A DNA stretch of 64,000 bases from an uncultured Eubacterium sp. (GCF_934295145.1 NZ_CAKRAS010000001.1:57500-121499), one strand, 5' to 3'. Positions 19,387 through 29,678 are shown, numbered from the stretch's first letter. Numbers and translations: made by a program. Notes: generated by a model not told the origin, from the letters alone.

Positions 19387-20667
19387 ATGAGATATAAAAA
19401 ACATTTACTTGGGGGTATGATGCTTGGAACAATGATTGCGGTAACTGTATTATCAGGTTGTGAATCTGGAAAAACTGAAAAAGTGGAAAAAACAGAGACG
19501 GTTTCACAGGACAATTTAGTAACATTAAAGGAAGCGTGCAAGCAGGCGGAAAATTTTGAATCAGAATATAAAAATCTGGACTTTTCGGAAGCACAGATAA
19601 AAATCCCGGATGTGCAGCAGGTTTATGAGATGGAGTTTCCAATATCGACAGATTCTTTTGATCGTCAGGTGGAAAAGTTTGAGGAAAATATTCGGTTGTA
19701 TGAAGGACTGGATGATTCGGTGGATCTGAAGCAGCATATGACACTGATGTACTGGGATGTGGCACAGAATGACCGGCTTATTATCCCAATTTTGGAAGCA
19801 ACAGATGAACAGAAGGAGCAGGTGCAATATTTGGGCTATAACGATGGAACCTGCTCCGAACTGGTGATTTTTTCCACCTTTATGCTGGAACTGGGAGATT
19901 ATTCCGTGCCAACAGCACTGACTGGAGAGGAAGAGGATTATTCAAACAGACCTTATGGTTATCGGGGGATGAACCTGGGACATTCTGTTCAGAAATATGA
20001 TCTGTCAAAAGATGATATCACCGGGATCAGCTATCCATTATCTGATGGGGAGCTTGCATTGACGGATGCGGTGCAGTTTGTGGAACAGCATATGAAAGAG
20101 GATTACTATTTTGTTGGTTCGGAATATCTGGATTATCATGTGTTACAGATTGATGTGCGGCAGCTGTCGGATGGGATTTATTATTATGAATTTGATATGG
20201 GAACTTCCTATGAGGGACTTGCCTTGAATTATGATGATGCGACGGAGGAGACGAAAGAAGGCGAAAGTGATGATGATGTGCTGAAACCGGAGGCTTTTGG
20301 AACGAATCATTTTGTGTCGATGTTTCAGAAAGACAGGCTTGGATTTATCTGGAGCTGCTGTCAGAATTTCGAGTCTGTAAGTGTGAAGGAAGCATATGAG
20401 AAAATTTTACCGTTGCAGGATGTCTGTGAACTGCTGAGCAAATATGTCTCAGCGGATAAAGTATTTCACATTAGTTCTGTAGAGTTGGAATATCAGACAA
20501 AGTTTCAGTATGAGAATGAGAAAAAAAGACAATTGGGATATGTGCAGTCAGTTCAGTGCCGGCCAAGTTATCATTTTTCCATCAAAAATACGGAACTTTC
20601 GGAATTTAGCAGACTTTATTTTGATGTGGATGCAATAACCGGAGAAATAACAACAATGGGATTTTAA
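19387..20667 (+). CDS. putative lipoprotein L2 of the ABC-2 locus
   Basis: ATG 19387 follows an AAGGGGGCGGTG site and gives 426 residues; the open frame extends upstream to 19339. The signal peptide ends in the lipobox LSGC at about residue 20, then a Lys/Glu/Thr linker. The mature part is acidic, with the sequence EEETKEGESDDD-like low complexity around residue 290 and the C-terminal YFDVDAITGEITTMGF, which looks PepSY-like. It seems to be a diverged copy of L1 (16875-18188). Location would be the outer membrane face. Not recognised as a known family. Confidence 0.7.
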   Translation: MRYKKHLLGGMMLGTMIAVTVLSGCESGKTEKVEKTETVSQDNLVTLKEACKQAENFESEYKNLDFSEAQIKIPDVQQVYEMEFPISTDSFDRQVEKFEENIRLYEGLDDSVDLKQHMTLMYWDVAQNDRLIIPILEATDEQKEQVQYLGYNDGTCSELVIFSTFMLELGDYSVPTALTGEEEDYSNRPYGYRGMNLGHSVQKYDLSKDDITGISYPLSDGELALTDAVQFVEQHMKEDYYFVGSEYLDYHVLQIDVRQLSDGIYYYEFDMGTSYEGLALNYDDATEETKEGESDDDVLKPEAFGTNHFVSMFQKDRLGFIWSCCQNFESVSVKEAYEKILPLQDVCELLSKYVSADKVFHISSVELEYQTKFQYENEKKRQLGYVQSVQCRPSYHFSIKNTELSEFSRLYFDVDAITGEITTMGF

Positions 20668-20681
20668 GTGGGGAAAACAGG

Positions 20682-21587
20682 ATGAGGACAGTTTGGCAGA
20701 TGATAAAACTTAAAGTTATAAATAATCGAAAACTGTGGATTTGCTGTCTGTGTATTGTAGCAATGGCGTTATTGTGTTTCTTGAGTCCGTTTCCGAGTGG
20801 TGATCCGGATGTAAAAGAGACTGTGCTGAAAGTATGGCTTAGTACTGACCGTGCACAGTTACTGCAAATGGATGAAATGGCAAGTATTTATTCTGTGGCA
20901 GCCGGATTTCGAAACATGGAGTGGTTTATTGTGCTGCTACCACTTGTGGCGGTGGTTCCGGGCATTTTTGAGTTTTCGGAAGTATGGTTTGGCGGCAATT
21001 TTTATCTGACTGCATTGCGGGGAACGAAGAAGCAGTTTGCACGAAATTGGCTGCTGGAAAGTGCATGGAAAGCATTTTTATGTGTTGGATGTGGAATCGG
21101 GCTTTATATTGTGCTGATTGCCGTTAAATTTTTACCGTTGGATGCGTATGTCAATGATGTAAGCGAAAGTATGATCGCCATGGTATATGGAGACACTTTG
21201 CTTCAGAGAAGTGGCTGGCTGCTGCTTGCAATCGTGCATACGGGACTGCTGGCTGCAGTTTTAGCGATAACAGCATTGGTTTTGACGGTGTTGTGGGGAG
21301 AAAGTTTTTTTGCAATCAGCAGTCTGGTATTATTGGAATATTTCAGTAAAAAAATGGCATCCGGTTATGTAGGAGTGGTATATGAACGGTACGAAGCGGG
21401 TGGACTGCCTGTACCACTTAATGTGCGGCTGGTAGAGTTCCTTTTTCCATCAAATCATTTATTTTATGATCGTTCATTTCAGTATGAGTTTGGAGTTTCT
21501 TATTGGGGATATGCAATATTCATCAGTTTGTGGATAGGTGGAATTGCCTTGTTGTTTTACTGGCAGGTGAGGAGAAGAAATGCGTAA
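20682..21587 (+). CDS. ABC-2-type transporter permease (permease C)
   Basis: A 301-residue integral membrane protein with about six helices, starting 14 bases after lipoprotein L2. The first helix ends near residue 35 and is followed by an extracellular loop of about 50 residues. The block FYLTALRGTKKQFARNW after the second helix matches the pattern shared by the other permeases. The last eight bases overlap the next gene, so C and D are translationally coupled and may form a heterodimer. Substrate unknown. Confidence 0.7.
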   Translation: MRTVWQMIKLKVINNRKLWICCLCIVAMALLCFLSPFPSGDPDVKETVLKVWLSTDRAQLLQMDEMASIYSVAAGFRNMEWFIVLLPLVAVVPGIFEFSEVWFGGNFYLTALRGTKKQFARNWLLESAWKAFLCVGCGIGLYIVLIAVKFLPLDAYVNDVSESMIAMVYGDTLLQRSGWLLLAIVHTGLLAAVLAITALVLTVLWGESFFAISSLVLLEYFSKKMASGYVGVVYERYEAGGLPVPLNVRLVEFLFPSNHLFYDRSFQYEFGVSYWGYAIFISLWIGGIALLFYWQVRRRNA

Positions 21588-22434
21588 GATACGTGAAATT
21601 GTCTGGATTGCAGGTATGGAATATCGCAAGTGGTTCAGTCTGAAAAAGATGTTGATCTTATTGTTTTCCATTCTGTTTCTGGGAGAATATATTTTTTCGG
21701 ATATGGCACGGGTGGCAGAGGAAACAGGGCTTACGATCAATATATTGGAGCCGATGGATCTGGTGTTGTCCTTTCAGTTTTATATGCTAGTGATACCGTT
21801 GATCTTTATTGTGCTGTTGTCTGGTTTTCCGGATAAAAGCGGGGGAAATATTTTTATTATGATGCGTGCAACGCGCAGAATCTGGCTGGCAGGGCAGTTT
21901 CTGTTTGGACTGCTGGCGGGAGTTACCTGTATGGGAGCCTTCTTTGCGGCAAGTTTTCTGTGGATTGGGCGTGGTGCTGTCTGGCAGAATCAGTGGAGCG
22001 AATTTATGACAGACATTTATGAATGTTTCCCGGAAATCTATGGACAAAATGACCGGTTGTTTTTGGAATCCGGAACGATGAGTCATGGTACGCCGATGCG
22101 CGTAATGGTGATGGGTGTGCTGCTGATGCTGGCATATTTACTGGTGATGCTTCAGATTTTGTGTCTGTTTCGGCTACTGGAACGGAGAAAACTGGGATTA
22201 CTGATTGCCATGGGAATTACAGTGGTGGGCGCTACGGCAGTTTCTTATATAAAATTATTGAAATGGATTTTTCCGCTTACGCATGCTATTTTTGGAGAAC
22301 ATTTTGACAAATTTTATGCACAGCCGTTGGTTCCGTTATGGGTTTCGGCATTGTATTTTACAGTATTAAATGGTGGATTGCTATTTGCAAATTTGTATTT
22401 GGTAAAGCGGTGTCAGATTGCAGATGAGGTATAA
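21580..22434 (+). CDS. ABC-2-type transporter permease (permease D)
   Basis: A 284-residue membrane protein with about six helices. It is a paralogue of permease B: VLLSGFPDKSGGNIFIMMR, the helix after it and GRGAVWQNQWSEF all have counterparts in B. Its start lies within the end of permease C (overlap eight bases). It is the last gene of the locus; a strong hairpin follows the stop. Confidence 0.7.
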   Translation: MRKIREIVWIAGMEYRKWFSLKKMLILLFSILFLGEYIFSDMARVAEETGLTINILEPMDLVLSFQFYMLVIPLIFIVLLSGFPDKSGGNIFIMMRATRRIWLAGQFLFGLLAGVTCMGAFFAASFLWIGRGAVWQNQWSEFMTDIYECFPEIYGQNDRLFLESGTMSHGTPMRVMVMGVLLMLAYLLVMLQILCLFRLLERRKLGLLIAMGITVVGATAVSYIKLLKWIFPLTHAIFGEHFDKFYAQPLVPLWVSALYFTVLNGGLLFANLYLVKRCQIADEV

Positions 22435-22463
22435 AGATTGAACATACTGAGTATACAAAAAAT

Positions 22464-22497
22464 AGAAATCCCCTGCCGATAGGAGCGGGGGATTTCT
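22464..22497. terminator. bidirectional terminator between convergent genes
   Basis: AGAAATCCCC (22464-22473) pairs with GGGGATTTCT (22488-22497). T-rich flanks exist on both strands, suiting the converging ABC-2 locus and ATP-grasp gene. Confidence 0.8.
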
Positions 22498-22505
22498 GTT
22501 TCTAG

Positions 22506-23747
22506 TTATTTGTCAGTAGTTTCTGCTTTCTCTGCCTCAGCAGAAGCATCCGGTTCTTTCAATCTGGTCACATCCGCAAAAAACGCATTGAGTTCTTCTT
22601 CGGTATCAAAAGTAGCCAGATACATCTGATTTCCCATAGCATCTGCCAATGCATCCGGCATACGTTCTACCATCTGGAGTTGATCCGTGTATTTTTCGAT
22701 AATATCATCCGGTGTCATAGCAAAATCCTTGCCATCGCGCAGTCCTGCAAAAGCGCAGAAATGATGAGCACCGACCGGTTTCTGTGTGGAATCATAGGCA
22801 ATCATGTCCGCCCAGATTTTGTATACATCGGTTTCACGGGCAAAATTGATCATATCCGGAGTGAAGCCTCCGGAAGGACGCATGTTGACTTCCAGTGCCA
22901 TCAGATCTCCTTTTTTGCCGAGTCCTTCATGGTCGGAAAGCAGGCGGAAAAATTCAAAATGCACGAACCGGCTGCGCACACCAAAGCTTTTTACGGTTTC
23001 TCTGCCGAGATGGCGGGTGTCATCGGCCAGATCTTTTACAATGTAGAAAAGCGCGTTGTCGGCGTTATTTACAATGTCCATAATAGACATCGGTGTGACA
23101 TTCCCTGCCTCAAAAATCGGATTACCATGAGAGTCGATGATCGCATCATAGGAGTTGATCTCTGCATTGATAAATTCTTCCATAATATAAATGGTATCAT
23201 CCCATTTGTTGGCAAAGAAATTGCCAAGTTCTTCATCGGAAGAAATTTTGAACGTATGGGAAGCACCGACACCGTTATCCGGTTTTGTGACAACCGGGTA
23301 TCCCACTTCACGAATGAAATTCAGACAGCCCTCATAGTTGTCTACCATGTGGTAGCGGGCCACCGGAATGCCGACACGCTGATAATATTCTTTCATGCGG
23401 GATTTGTATTTGATGCGTGGCATGTCTTCGTTATGAAAACTGCTCGGAATATTGAAATCTGTACGCAGACGGGCATCCTGCTCAAGCCAGTATTCATTGT
23501 TGGATTCCAGCCAGTCAATGCGGCCGTAATGCCAGATAAAGTAGCCGACAGCACCATAGACCTCGTCATAGTTTTCCAAGCTGTCTACTTTATAATATTC
23601 CTGCAGGCTTTCCTGAAGTTCCGGGCGCAGGTCGTCATAAGGACAGTCGCCGATGCCCAGGACATTCATACCGTTTTCTTTTAATTCATGGCAGAAGTGC
23701 CAGTAATTCTCCGGAAAATTCGGAGAAATAAAAATCACATTTTTCAT
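22506..23747 (-). CDS. ATP-grasp domain carboxylate ligase, substrate unknown
   Basis: The 413-residue protein has an N-terminal Rossmann-like part (MKNVIFISPNFPENYWHF) and an ATP-grasp fold from about residue 115. The nucleotide-binding strand reads GYPVVTKPDNGVGASHT, the hinge is YIMEEFINAEIN, and the metal-binding site is LMALEVNMRPSGG, where Glu and Asn should hold magnesium. ATP-grasp enzymes activate a carboxylate as an acyl phosphate and join it to an amine or thiol. The acidic tail (EPDASAEAEKAETTDK) is unlikely to be catalytic. It is the last of three minus-strand genes, with two esterase-fold genes upstream. The product of the trio is unknown. Confidence 0.8.
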   Translation of the reverse strand: MKNVIFISPNFPENYWHFCHELKENGMNVLGIGDCPYDDLRPELQESLQEYYKVDSLENYDEVYGAVGYFIWHYGRIDWLESNNEYWLEQDARLRTDFNIPSSFHNEDMPRIKYKSRMKEYYQRVGIPVARYHMVDNYEGCLNFIREVGYPVVTKPDNGVGASHTFKISSDEELGNFFANKWDDTIYIMEEFINAEINSYDAIIDSHGNPIFEAGNVTPMSIMDIVNNADNALFYIVKDLADDTRHLGRETVKSFGVRSRFVHFEFFRLLSDHEGLGKKGDLMALEVNMRPSGGFTPDMINFARETDVYKIWADMIAYDSTQKPVGAHHFCAFAGLRDGKDFAMTPDDIIEKYTDQLQMVERMPDALADAMGNQMYLATFDTEEELNAFFADVTRLKEPDASAEAEKAETTDK

Positions 23748-23891
23748 AGTTCTTCACTCTCTATCTGTTGTATTCTTATTCATTTATTATTTGTAGCAAA
23801 AGTTACAAAATTCTATCTGATAAAATATCATTAGCAAGTGCAAATCGGTATCCTGAAAATATAAATTCAGAAAATGCTGAAAATCCATCAT

Positions 23892-24653
23892 TTACACCGG
23901 ATCATAGAGCAAATGCGGTACAAAATAAGTTACCTGCTTATACCACCAGTCCCAGTCATGCGCACAGTCGTATCCCCAGAAATCAACCCATGCCGGAATC
24001 TGCTTTTGCTGTAGGATATCCCGAAGCTGATAAGTGCTGGCAGGTTCTTCCCATGCTCCCTGACCGACACAGATGATTGCTTTGCGGTGGCGGTACAATT
24101 CCATGTAAGGGTGATCCGCCGGTAAATTTTGCAGATAGTGAACGGGTGAGTTCATATAGACCAGATCATCCATGTAAGAACCAAATCCATAGGAGGCATC
24201 ATAAATACCGCTTAATGCAAGCAGACCGTGAAAAAGATCCGGGCGGCGGAAATACAGATTTGCCGTGTGGGTAGCACCAAGACTGCATCCAAAAGCAATG
24301 ATTCCTTTTTCAGTATAATCGGACTGATATTCCTTCATTTTTGCATGGATAAAAGGAACCATCTCATCGGTGAGATAGCGGAACCAGTCTTCATGGCGGC
24401 AGATGCGCCAGCGCGGATTGCCATTTGTGTTGGACCAGGTTTCTGTATCAATGGTATCCACCGTAAAAATAGTGACCTCTCCAGAGTCGATCCATGGTGC
24501 CCAGACATCCGTCATATGGAAGTTCTCAAAGTCGAAAAAACGTCCGTCCTGACAGGGGATAAACAGGATTGGCTGTCCGCCGTGACCGTACAATTTGCAT
24601 TCCATATCCCGGCCAAGTGCTGGACTATAATTTTTGAAATATTGTATGTTCAT
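23892..24653 (-). CDS. alpha/beta-hydrolase esterase-like protein
   Basis: A 253-residue single-domain alpha/beta hydrolase. The nucleophile elbow is FGCSLGAT with Ser near residue 124, and the probable catalytic His is in YDCAHDWDWW near the C-terminus; the acid residue is not clear. There is no signal peptide, so it should be cytosolic. The overall pattern resembles the esterase family that includes enterochelin-esterase-like proteins. It lies between another esterase-like gene (24704-25468) and the ATP-grasp gene, all on the same strand with short gaps. Substrate unknown. Confidence 0.75.
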   Translation of the reverse strand: MNIQYFKNYSPALGRDMECKLYGHGGQPILFIPCQDGRFFDFENFHMTDVWAPWIDSGEVTIFTVDTIDTETWSNTNGNPRWRICRHEDWFRYLTDEMVPFIHAKMKEYQSDYTEKGIIAFGCSLGATHTANLYFRRPDLFHGLLALSGIYDASYGFGSYMDDLVYMNSPVHYLQNLPADHPYMELYRHRKAIICVGQGAWEEPASTYQLRDILQQKQIPAWVDFWGYDCAHDWDWWYKQVTYFVPHLLYDPV

Positions 24654-24703
24654 ATGGAAAAGTCCTCCTGTGTTACTTCTATATAATATGATAGGAAAGA
24701 TAG

Positions 24704-25468
24704 TTACAGATTATACATCAGTGTATTCATAAAAAAAGGAATCTGTCTTTCCCAGCTTGCCTCACAATGTTCGCCGTTCGGTACGATGCGGCAGTCAAGA
24801 TAAATATTTTTTTGCAGAAGCAGATTAGCTGCCTGTTCAAAAACCTGATCCATTTTTCGATGTTGTTTCATTTCAAGGCTTCCATAATCCATGTATAAAA
24901 TGCTTCCCGGAAGTGGGTGGGAACGCCGGATCATCTGCATGGAGTCGTTTGGTGCAATCCACAGGGATGGGGAGAGCGCCGCTGCGCGGGAAAAAAACTG
25001 ATTGTAGTGCAGAAGTGCGTAAATACTCATCAGTCCTCCCATGGAACTTCCTGCGATAAAGGTATGCTCCCGATCCGGAAGTGTCCGGTAATGTGTATCA
25101 ATGTATGGTTTGAAAGTGCGGGTCAGCCAGTCCATGGTGATCTTGCCCTTACCGGTTATTTTTCCTCCCTTTGGTAAAGTAAAGTCATAAGGGGAATATT
25201 CCTGCAGCCGTCCGTGATCCGGGCTGTGGTTACATTCAATGCCTACGATGATCAGCGGAGTATTGGTGTATTCCATATATTCTTTTAATCCCCAGGATTT
25301 TCCGTAGGTAGCGTGACTGTCAAAAAAGAGGTTATGACCGTCAAACATGTACAATACCGGAAACCGACGGTTCGTGTTATGTGTGTATGCCTCTGGCAGA
25401 CAGATGTATGCACTTCGCACCTCATCTCCGGTAAGTTCCGGAATGGTGATATCCCATTTTTCTATCAT
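24704..25468 (-). CDS. esterase family protein (enterochelin esterase-like fold)
   Basis: I start at the ATG whose first base is 25468 because GGAGG lies five bases before it; the frame extends four codons further. The 254-residue protein has the strand FPVLYMFDGHNLF typical of esterase D/IroE-like proteins, the nucleophile motif GSSMGG with Ser near 142, and a C-terminal His in NGEHCEASW. Such enzymes cleave ester bonds in siderophores, acetylated sugars or feruloyl groups. No secretion signal is visible. It is the first gene of the three-gene minus-strand group. Confidence 0.78.
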   Translation of the reverse strand: MIEKWDITIPELTGDEVRSAYICLPEAYTHNTNRRFPVLYMFDGHNLFFDSHATYGKSWGLKEYMEYTNTPLIIVGIECNHSPDHGRLQEYSPYDFTLPKGGKITGKGKITMDWLTRTFKPYIDTHYRTLPDREHTFIAGSSMGGLMSIYALLHYNQFFSRAAALSPSLWIAPNDSMQMIRRSHPLPGSILYMDYGSLEMKQHRKMDQVFEQAANLLLQKNIYLDCRIVPNGEHCEASWERQIPFFMNTLMYNL

Positions 25469-25503
25469 AAAAACCTCCATGTCAATTTTGAAATTGAGTA
25501 ATA

Positions 25504-25590
25504 ATTCAGAGCCATCTCGATTAACCGAACTTTAGCGAGGGCTGCTTCTTGAATATTATTCAAGAAGATTCATCAGATATTGCTCTGAAT
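25504..25590. repeat. nested inverted repeats between divergent genes
   Basis: An outer pair ATTCAGAGC (25504-25512) / GCTCTGAAT (25582-25590) encloses a perfect palindrome with 11-bp arms CTTCTTGAATA / TATTCAAGAAG centred at 25556. It lies between the divergent esterase and permease genes and could hold an operator or a small structured RNA. Confidence 0.6.
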
Positions 25591-25735
25591 GATTGCAATT
25601 TATCATAGCACAGTGACAAAGAATTGGCAAGAAAGTACAGACCGTCATTGCAAAAGAAAACTAGAGATGTTATGATGAGAATGCTTTGTGTCTGTCGAAA
25701 GACAGCATGTAAAAAAGAAAATAAGAGGTATGAAA

Positions 25736-27070
25736 ATGAAATCAAAAGAGAATGCAACGATCGGAAATATTTACCGGTTGAATGGGCGTGTACCGTTGCT
25801 GAAAGCCATTCCGTTTGGCCTGCAGCATGTGCTTGCAATGTTTGTATCGAATCTGACACCGATCACCATGATCGGTCTGGCTTCCGGTCTGAGTGGAAAA
25901 GAACTGGCGGTTTTGTTACAGAATGCTATGTTTGTTGCGGGTATTGCGACATTGATCCAGTTGTACCCGGTCTGGAAAGTCGGTGCAAAACTTCCAATCG
26001 TTATGGGGGTAAGTTTTACCTTTGTGACAATCTTGAGTTACGTGGGTGGCACCTATGGATATCCGACGATGATCGGTGCCGTTTTGGTTGGTGGTGTCTG
26101 CGAAGGTGTCCTGGGTCTGTTTGCAAAATACTGGAAGCGGTTTATCACACCGGTGGTTTCGGCGTCCGTAGTTACTGCCATCGGATACTCCCTGTTTACT
26201 GTAGGTGCCCGTTCTTTCGGCGGTGGTTATACTGATGATTTCGGATCTGTACAGAACCTTGTGCTTGGTCTGGTGACATTGGCTGTCTGTCTGATTTTTA
26301 ATGCTGTGGCAAAAGGTTATTTAAAGCAGCTGTCCGTATTGGTCGGACTGATTGTAGGTTATATCATCGCATTATGTATGGGACAGGTAGATTTGTCCGG
26401 CATGTTAGATGGTGGTCTGATCTCACTGCCACATCTGCTTCCATATCGCCCGGAATTTAATCTGAGTGCGATCATTTCGGTTGCCATTATTTTTATGGTA
26501 TCTGCAGCAGAGACGATTGGCGATTCCACTGCACTTGTTTCCGGTGGCCTTGGCCGTGAGATTACAGAAAAAGAGATTTCCGGTGCTTTGGCCTGTGATG
26601 GTTTCGCAAGCTCTATTTCCGGATTATTTGGATGTCCGCCGGTTACTTCTTTCAGTCAGAACGTTGGTCTGGTCAATATGACAAAAGTGGTCAACCGCTT
26701 TACGATTATGACAGGTGCTGTCTTTATGATCCTTGCAGGTCTGTTCCCGCCGATCGGTAACTTCTTTGCAAGTCTGCCACAGTCCGTACTGGGCGGATGT
26801 ACCATTATGATGTTTGGTACGATCATGATCAGTGGTATCCAGATGCTGGCAAAAACTGGATTTTCTCAGAGAAACGTAACCATTGCAGCATTATCACTTG
26901 CTATCGGCATCGGGTTTACATCCACCAGTGAAGTGGAAATCTGGAATATTTTTCCACAGATCGTCAAAGATGTATTTTCTGCAAACTGCGTGGCAGTTGT
27001 ATTTGTAGTAGCAATTATTCTCAGCCTGATTTTGCCGAAGAATATGGAGATTGAAAAAATCAGCGAGTAA
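25736..27070 (+). CDS. NCS2 family xanthine/uracil permease
   Basis: ATG 25736 lies about eight bases after an AGAGG site and gives 444 residues; the frame is open from 25688. The protein has about twelve to fourteen hydrophobic segments. NCS2 signatures are visible: AAETIGDSTALVSGG in the eighth helix region and SQNVGLVNMTKVVNRF after it. These carriers import a purine or pyrimidine base with protons or sodium. The motif set is closer to xanthine/uric acid permeases than to UraA, but the base is not certain. I looked for a purine riboswitch upstream and saw none. Confidence 0.87.
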   Translation: MKSKENATIGNIYRLNGRVPLLKAIPFGLQHVLAMFVSNLTPITMIGLASGLSGKELAVLLQNAMFVAGIATLIQLYPVWKVGAKLPIVMGVSFTFVTILSYVGGTYGYPTMIGAVLVGGVCEGVLGLFAKYWKRFITPVVSASVVTAIGYSLFTVGARSFGGGYTDDFGSVQNLVLGLVTLAVCLIFNAVAKGYLKQLSVLVGLIVGYIIALCMGQVDLSGMLDGGLISLPHLLPYRPEFNLSAIISVAIIFMVSAAETIGDSTALVSGGLGREITEKEISGALACDGFASSISGLFGCPPVTSFSQNVGLVNMTKVVNRFTIMTGAVFMILAGLFPPIGNFFASLPQSVLGGCTIMMFGTIMISGIQMLAKTGFSQRNVTIAALSLAIGIGFTSTSEVEIWNIFPQIVKDVFSANCVAVVFVVAIILSLILPKNMEIEKISE

Positions 27071-27156
27071 CGAGTGACCGGAATGCATCTTGGATTCCAA
27101 CAGTAAGATGTACATCTGCACTTGTGAATTGTCTGAAAAAAGGTAAGGGAAAAAAT

Positions 27157-27798
27157 ATGACAACGTTTTTGTTTGATATGGATGGAACTCTATTTGATAC
27201 GGAAAAATATTATAACCGTGCCTGGAAACAGGCAATCTCCGATGCGGGATACGAACTGCCGGAGGAGGAAGTATTAAAACTTCGCAGTCTGGGGCGGCCA
27301 TTTGCATTGGAACAGTTTCAACGCTGGTTTGGACCGGAGGTAGATTACTGGGCAATCCGGGAGTATCGCAAGGAACGGATGAAGGAATTTTTATCTGGAG
27401 AGATTCCGCTGAAACCGGCGGTTCCGGAGACTTTACAGCTTTTAAAAGAGCAGGGATATCGTCTTGCGGTTGTGACAGCGACCGGACCGGAACAGGCAGA
27501 GCATAACCTGTGTACTGGCGGAATCCGGAAGTACTTTGATGCGGTGATCTGTGCAACCATGGTGGAGCGGGGCAAACCGGCACCGGATGTTTATACATAT
27601 GCCTGCCATACACTTGGTGTGACACCAGAGGAATGTTATGCCGTAGAAGATTCGCCAAACGGAGTCCGTTCTGCACATGATGCGGGCTGCCGTGTCATCA
27701 TGATACCGGATCTGACGCAACCAGATAAAGAAACAGGGCAGTTACTGTATCGGAAGCTGGACACTTTTGGGGCACTTATAAATATTCCTGTTGAATAA
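27157..27798 (+). CDS. HAD-family hydrolase, beta-phosphoglucomutase-like
   Basis: The start at ATG 27157 follows AAGGTAAGGGA and gives 213 residues. HAD motifs are in order: FDMDGTLFDTE (residues 5-15, nucleophile Asp), VTATGPEQ (motif II), the Lys in RGKPAPDVYTYA (motif III) and VEDSPNGVRSA (motif IV). A helical cap lies between motifs I and II, as in the PGM/phosphatase subgroup. It would dephosphorylate or isomerise a small sugar phosphate in the cytosol; the substrate cannot be read. It follows the permease gene by 86 bases. Confidence 0.87.
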   Translation: MTTFLFDMDGTLFDTEKYYNRAWKQAISDAGYELPEEEVLKLRSLGRPFALEQFQRWFGPEVDYWAIREYRKERMKEFLSGEIPLKPAVPETLQLLKEQGYRLAVVTATGPEQAEHNLCTGGIRKYFDAVICATMVERGKPAPDVYTYACHTLGVTPEECYAVEDSPNGVRSAHDAGCRVIMIPDLTQPDKETGQLLYRKLDTFGALINIPVE

Positions 27799-27849
27799 AA
27801 AAATATGGAAAAAGTGTAAAAAAATGGTTCCACAAAGGGGTCTCTGCCC

Positions 27850-27878
27850 TTGACAAAGAAAATAGATGTTGCTAGAAT
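27850..27878 (+). promoter_or_regulatory. sigma-A promoter of the ilvN-ilvC operon
   Basis: TTGACA (27850-27855), a 17-nt spacer and TAGAAT (27873-27878), 30 bases before the ilvN start. Confidence 0.82.
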
Positions 27879-27907
27879 GTGCAGTAACGTAGAAAGGTGG
27901 TTTTCAC

Positions 27908-29460
<1,553 letters not shown>

Positions 29461-29475
29461 TCAGAAATAAAAGAC

Positions 29476-29505
29476 GGGGGTTGCGTAAAGCAGCCCTCTT
29501 TTTTT
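29476..29505 (+). terminator. terminator after ilvC
   Basis: GGGGGTTGC pairs with GCAGCCCTC (with G-U pairs) around GTAAA and is followed by eight T. Confidence 0.82.
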
Positions 29506-29569
29506 AACCAATGCATAGCAGCTATTTGGTTATGAGCAAGTAGCGTAAGCGGATTGCGAATATCCGCTT
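29506..29569. repeat. two adjacent palindromes downstream of the ilvC terminator
   Basis: AACCAA (29506) pairs with TTGGTT (29526), with ATAGC/GCTAT inside it. Then AAGCGGAT (29547-29554) pairs with ATCCGCTT (29562-29569). Both lie between the ilvC terminator and the leuC promoter. Confidence 0.55.
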
Positions 29570-29574
29570 GACTC

Positions 29575-29603
29575 TTGTATTCTGAAAATGTGTATGATAG
29601 AAT
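29575..29603 (+). promoter_or_regulatory. candidate promoter of leuCD
   Basis: TTGTAT (29575-29580), a 17-nt spacer and TAGAAT (29598-29603), 75 bases before the leuC start. Confidence 0.55.
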
Positions 29604-29626
29604 ATTGTTCAATGAGTTAAATTACT

Positions 29627-29656
29627 ACAGTAAAGTGATAAATCATATTTTACTGT
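29627..29656 (+). promoter_or_regulatory. inverted repeat in leuC leader
   Basis: ACAGTAAA (29627-29634) and TTTACTGT (29649-29656) are perfect inverted copies around 14 bases, just before the leuC ribosome binding site. It could be an operator or a leader hairpin. Confidence 0.5.
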
Positions 29657-29678
29657 GAAACATAAGGAGGAACATACA

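Noticed and set aside
22680..23684. 334-residue plus-strand frame
   Set aside because: It lies antisense within the ATP-grasp gene, has no recognisable domain or ribosome binding site, and the minus-strand protein has clear ATP-grasp motifs.
25469..25735. Purine riboswitch before the xanthine/uracil permease
   Set aside because: The conserved junction sequences of the purine aptamer are not present; only palindromes were found.
26894..27676. 260-residue minus-strand frame
   Set aside because: Antisense to the end of the xanthine permease gene and the HAD gene; composition rich in Pro, Ser and His as in shadow frames.
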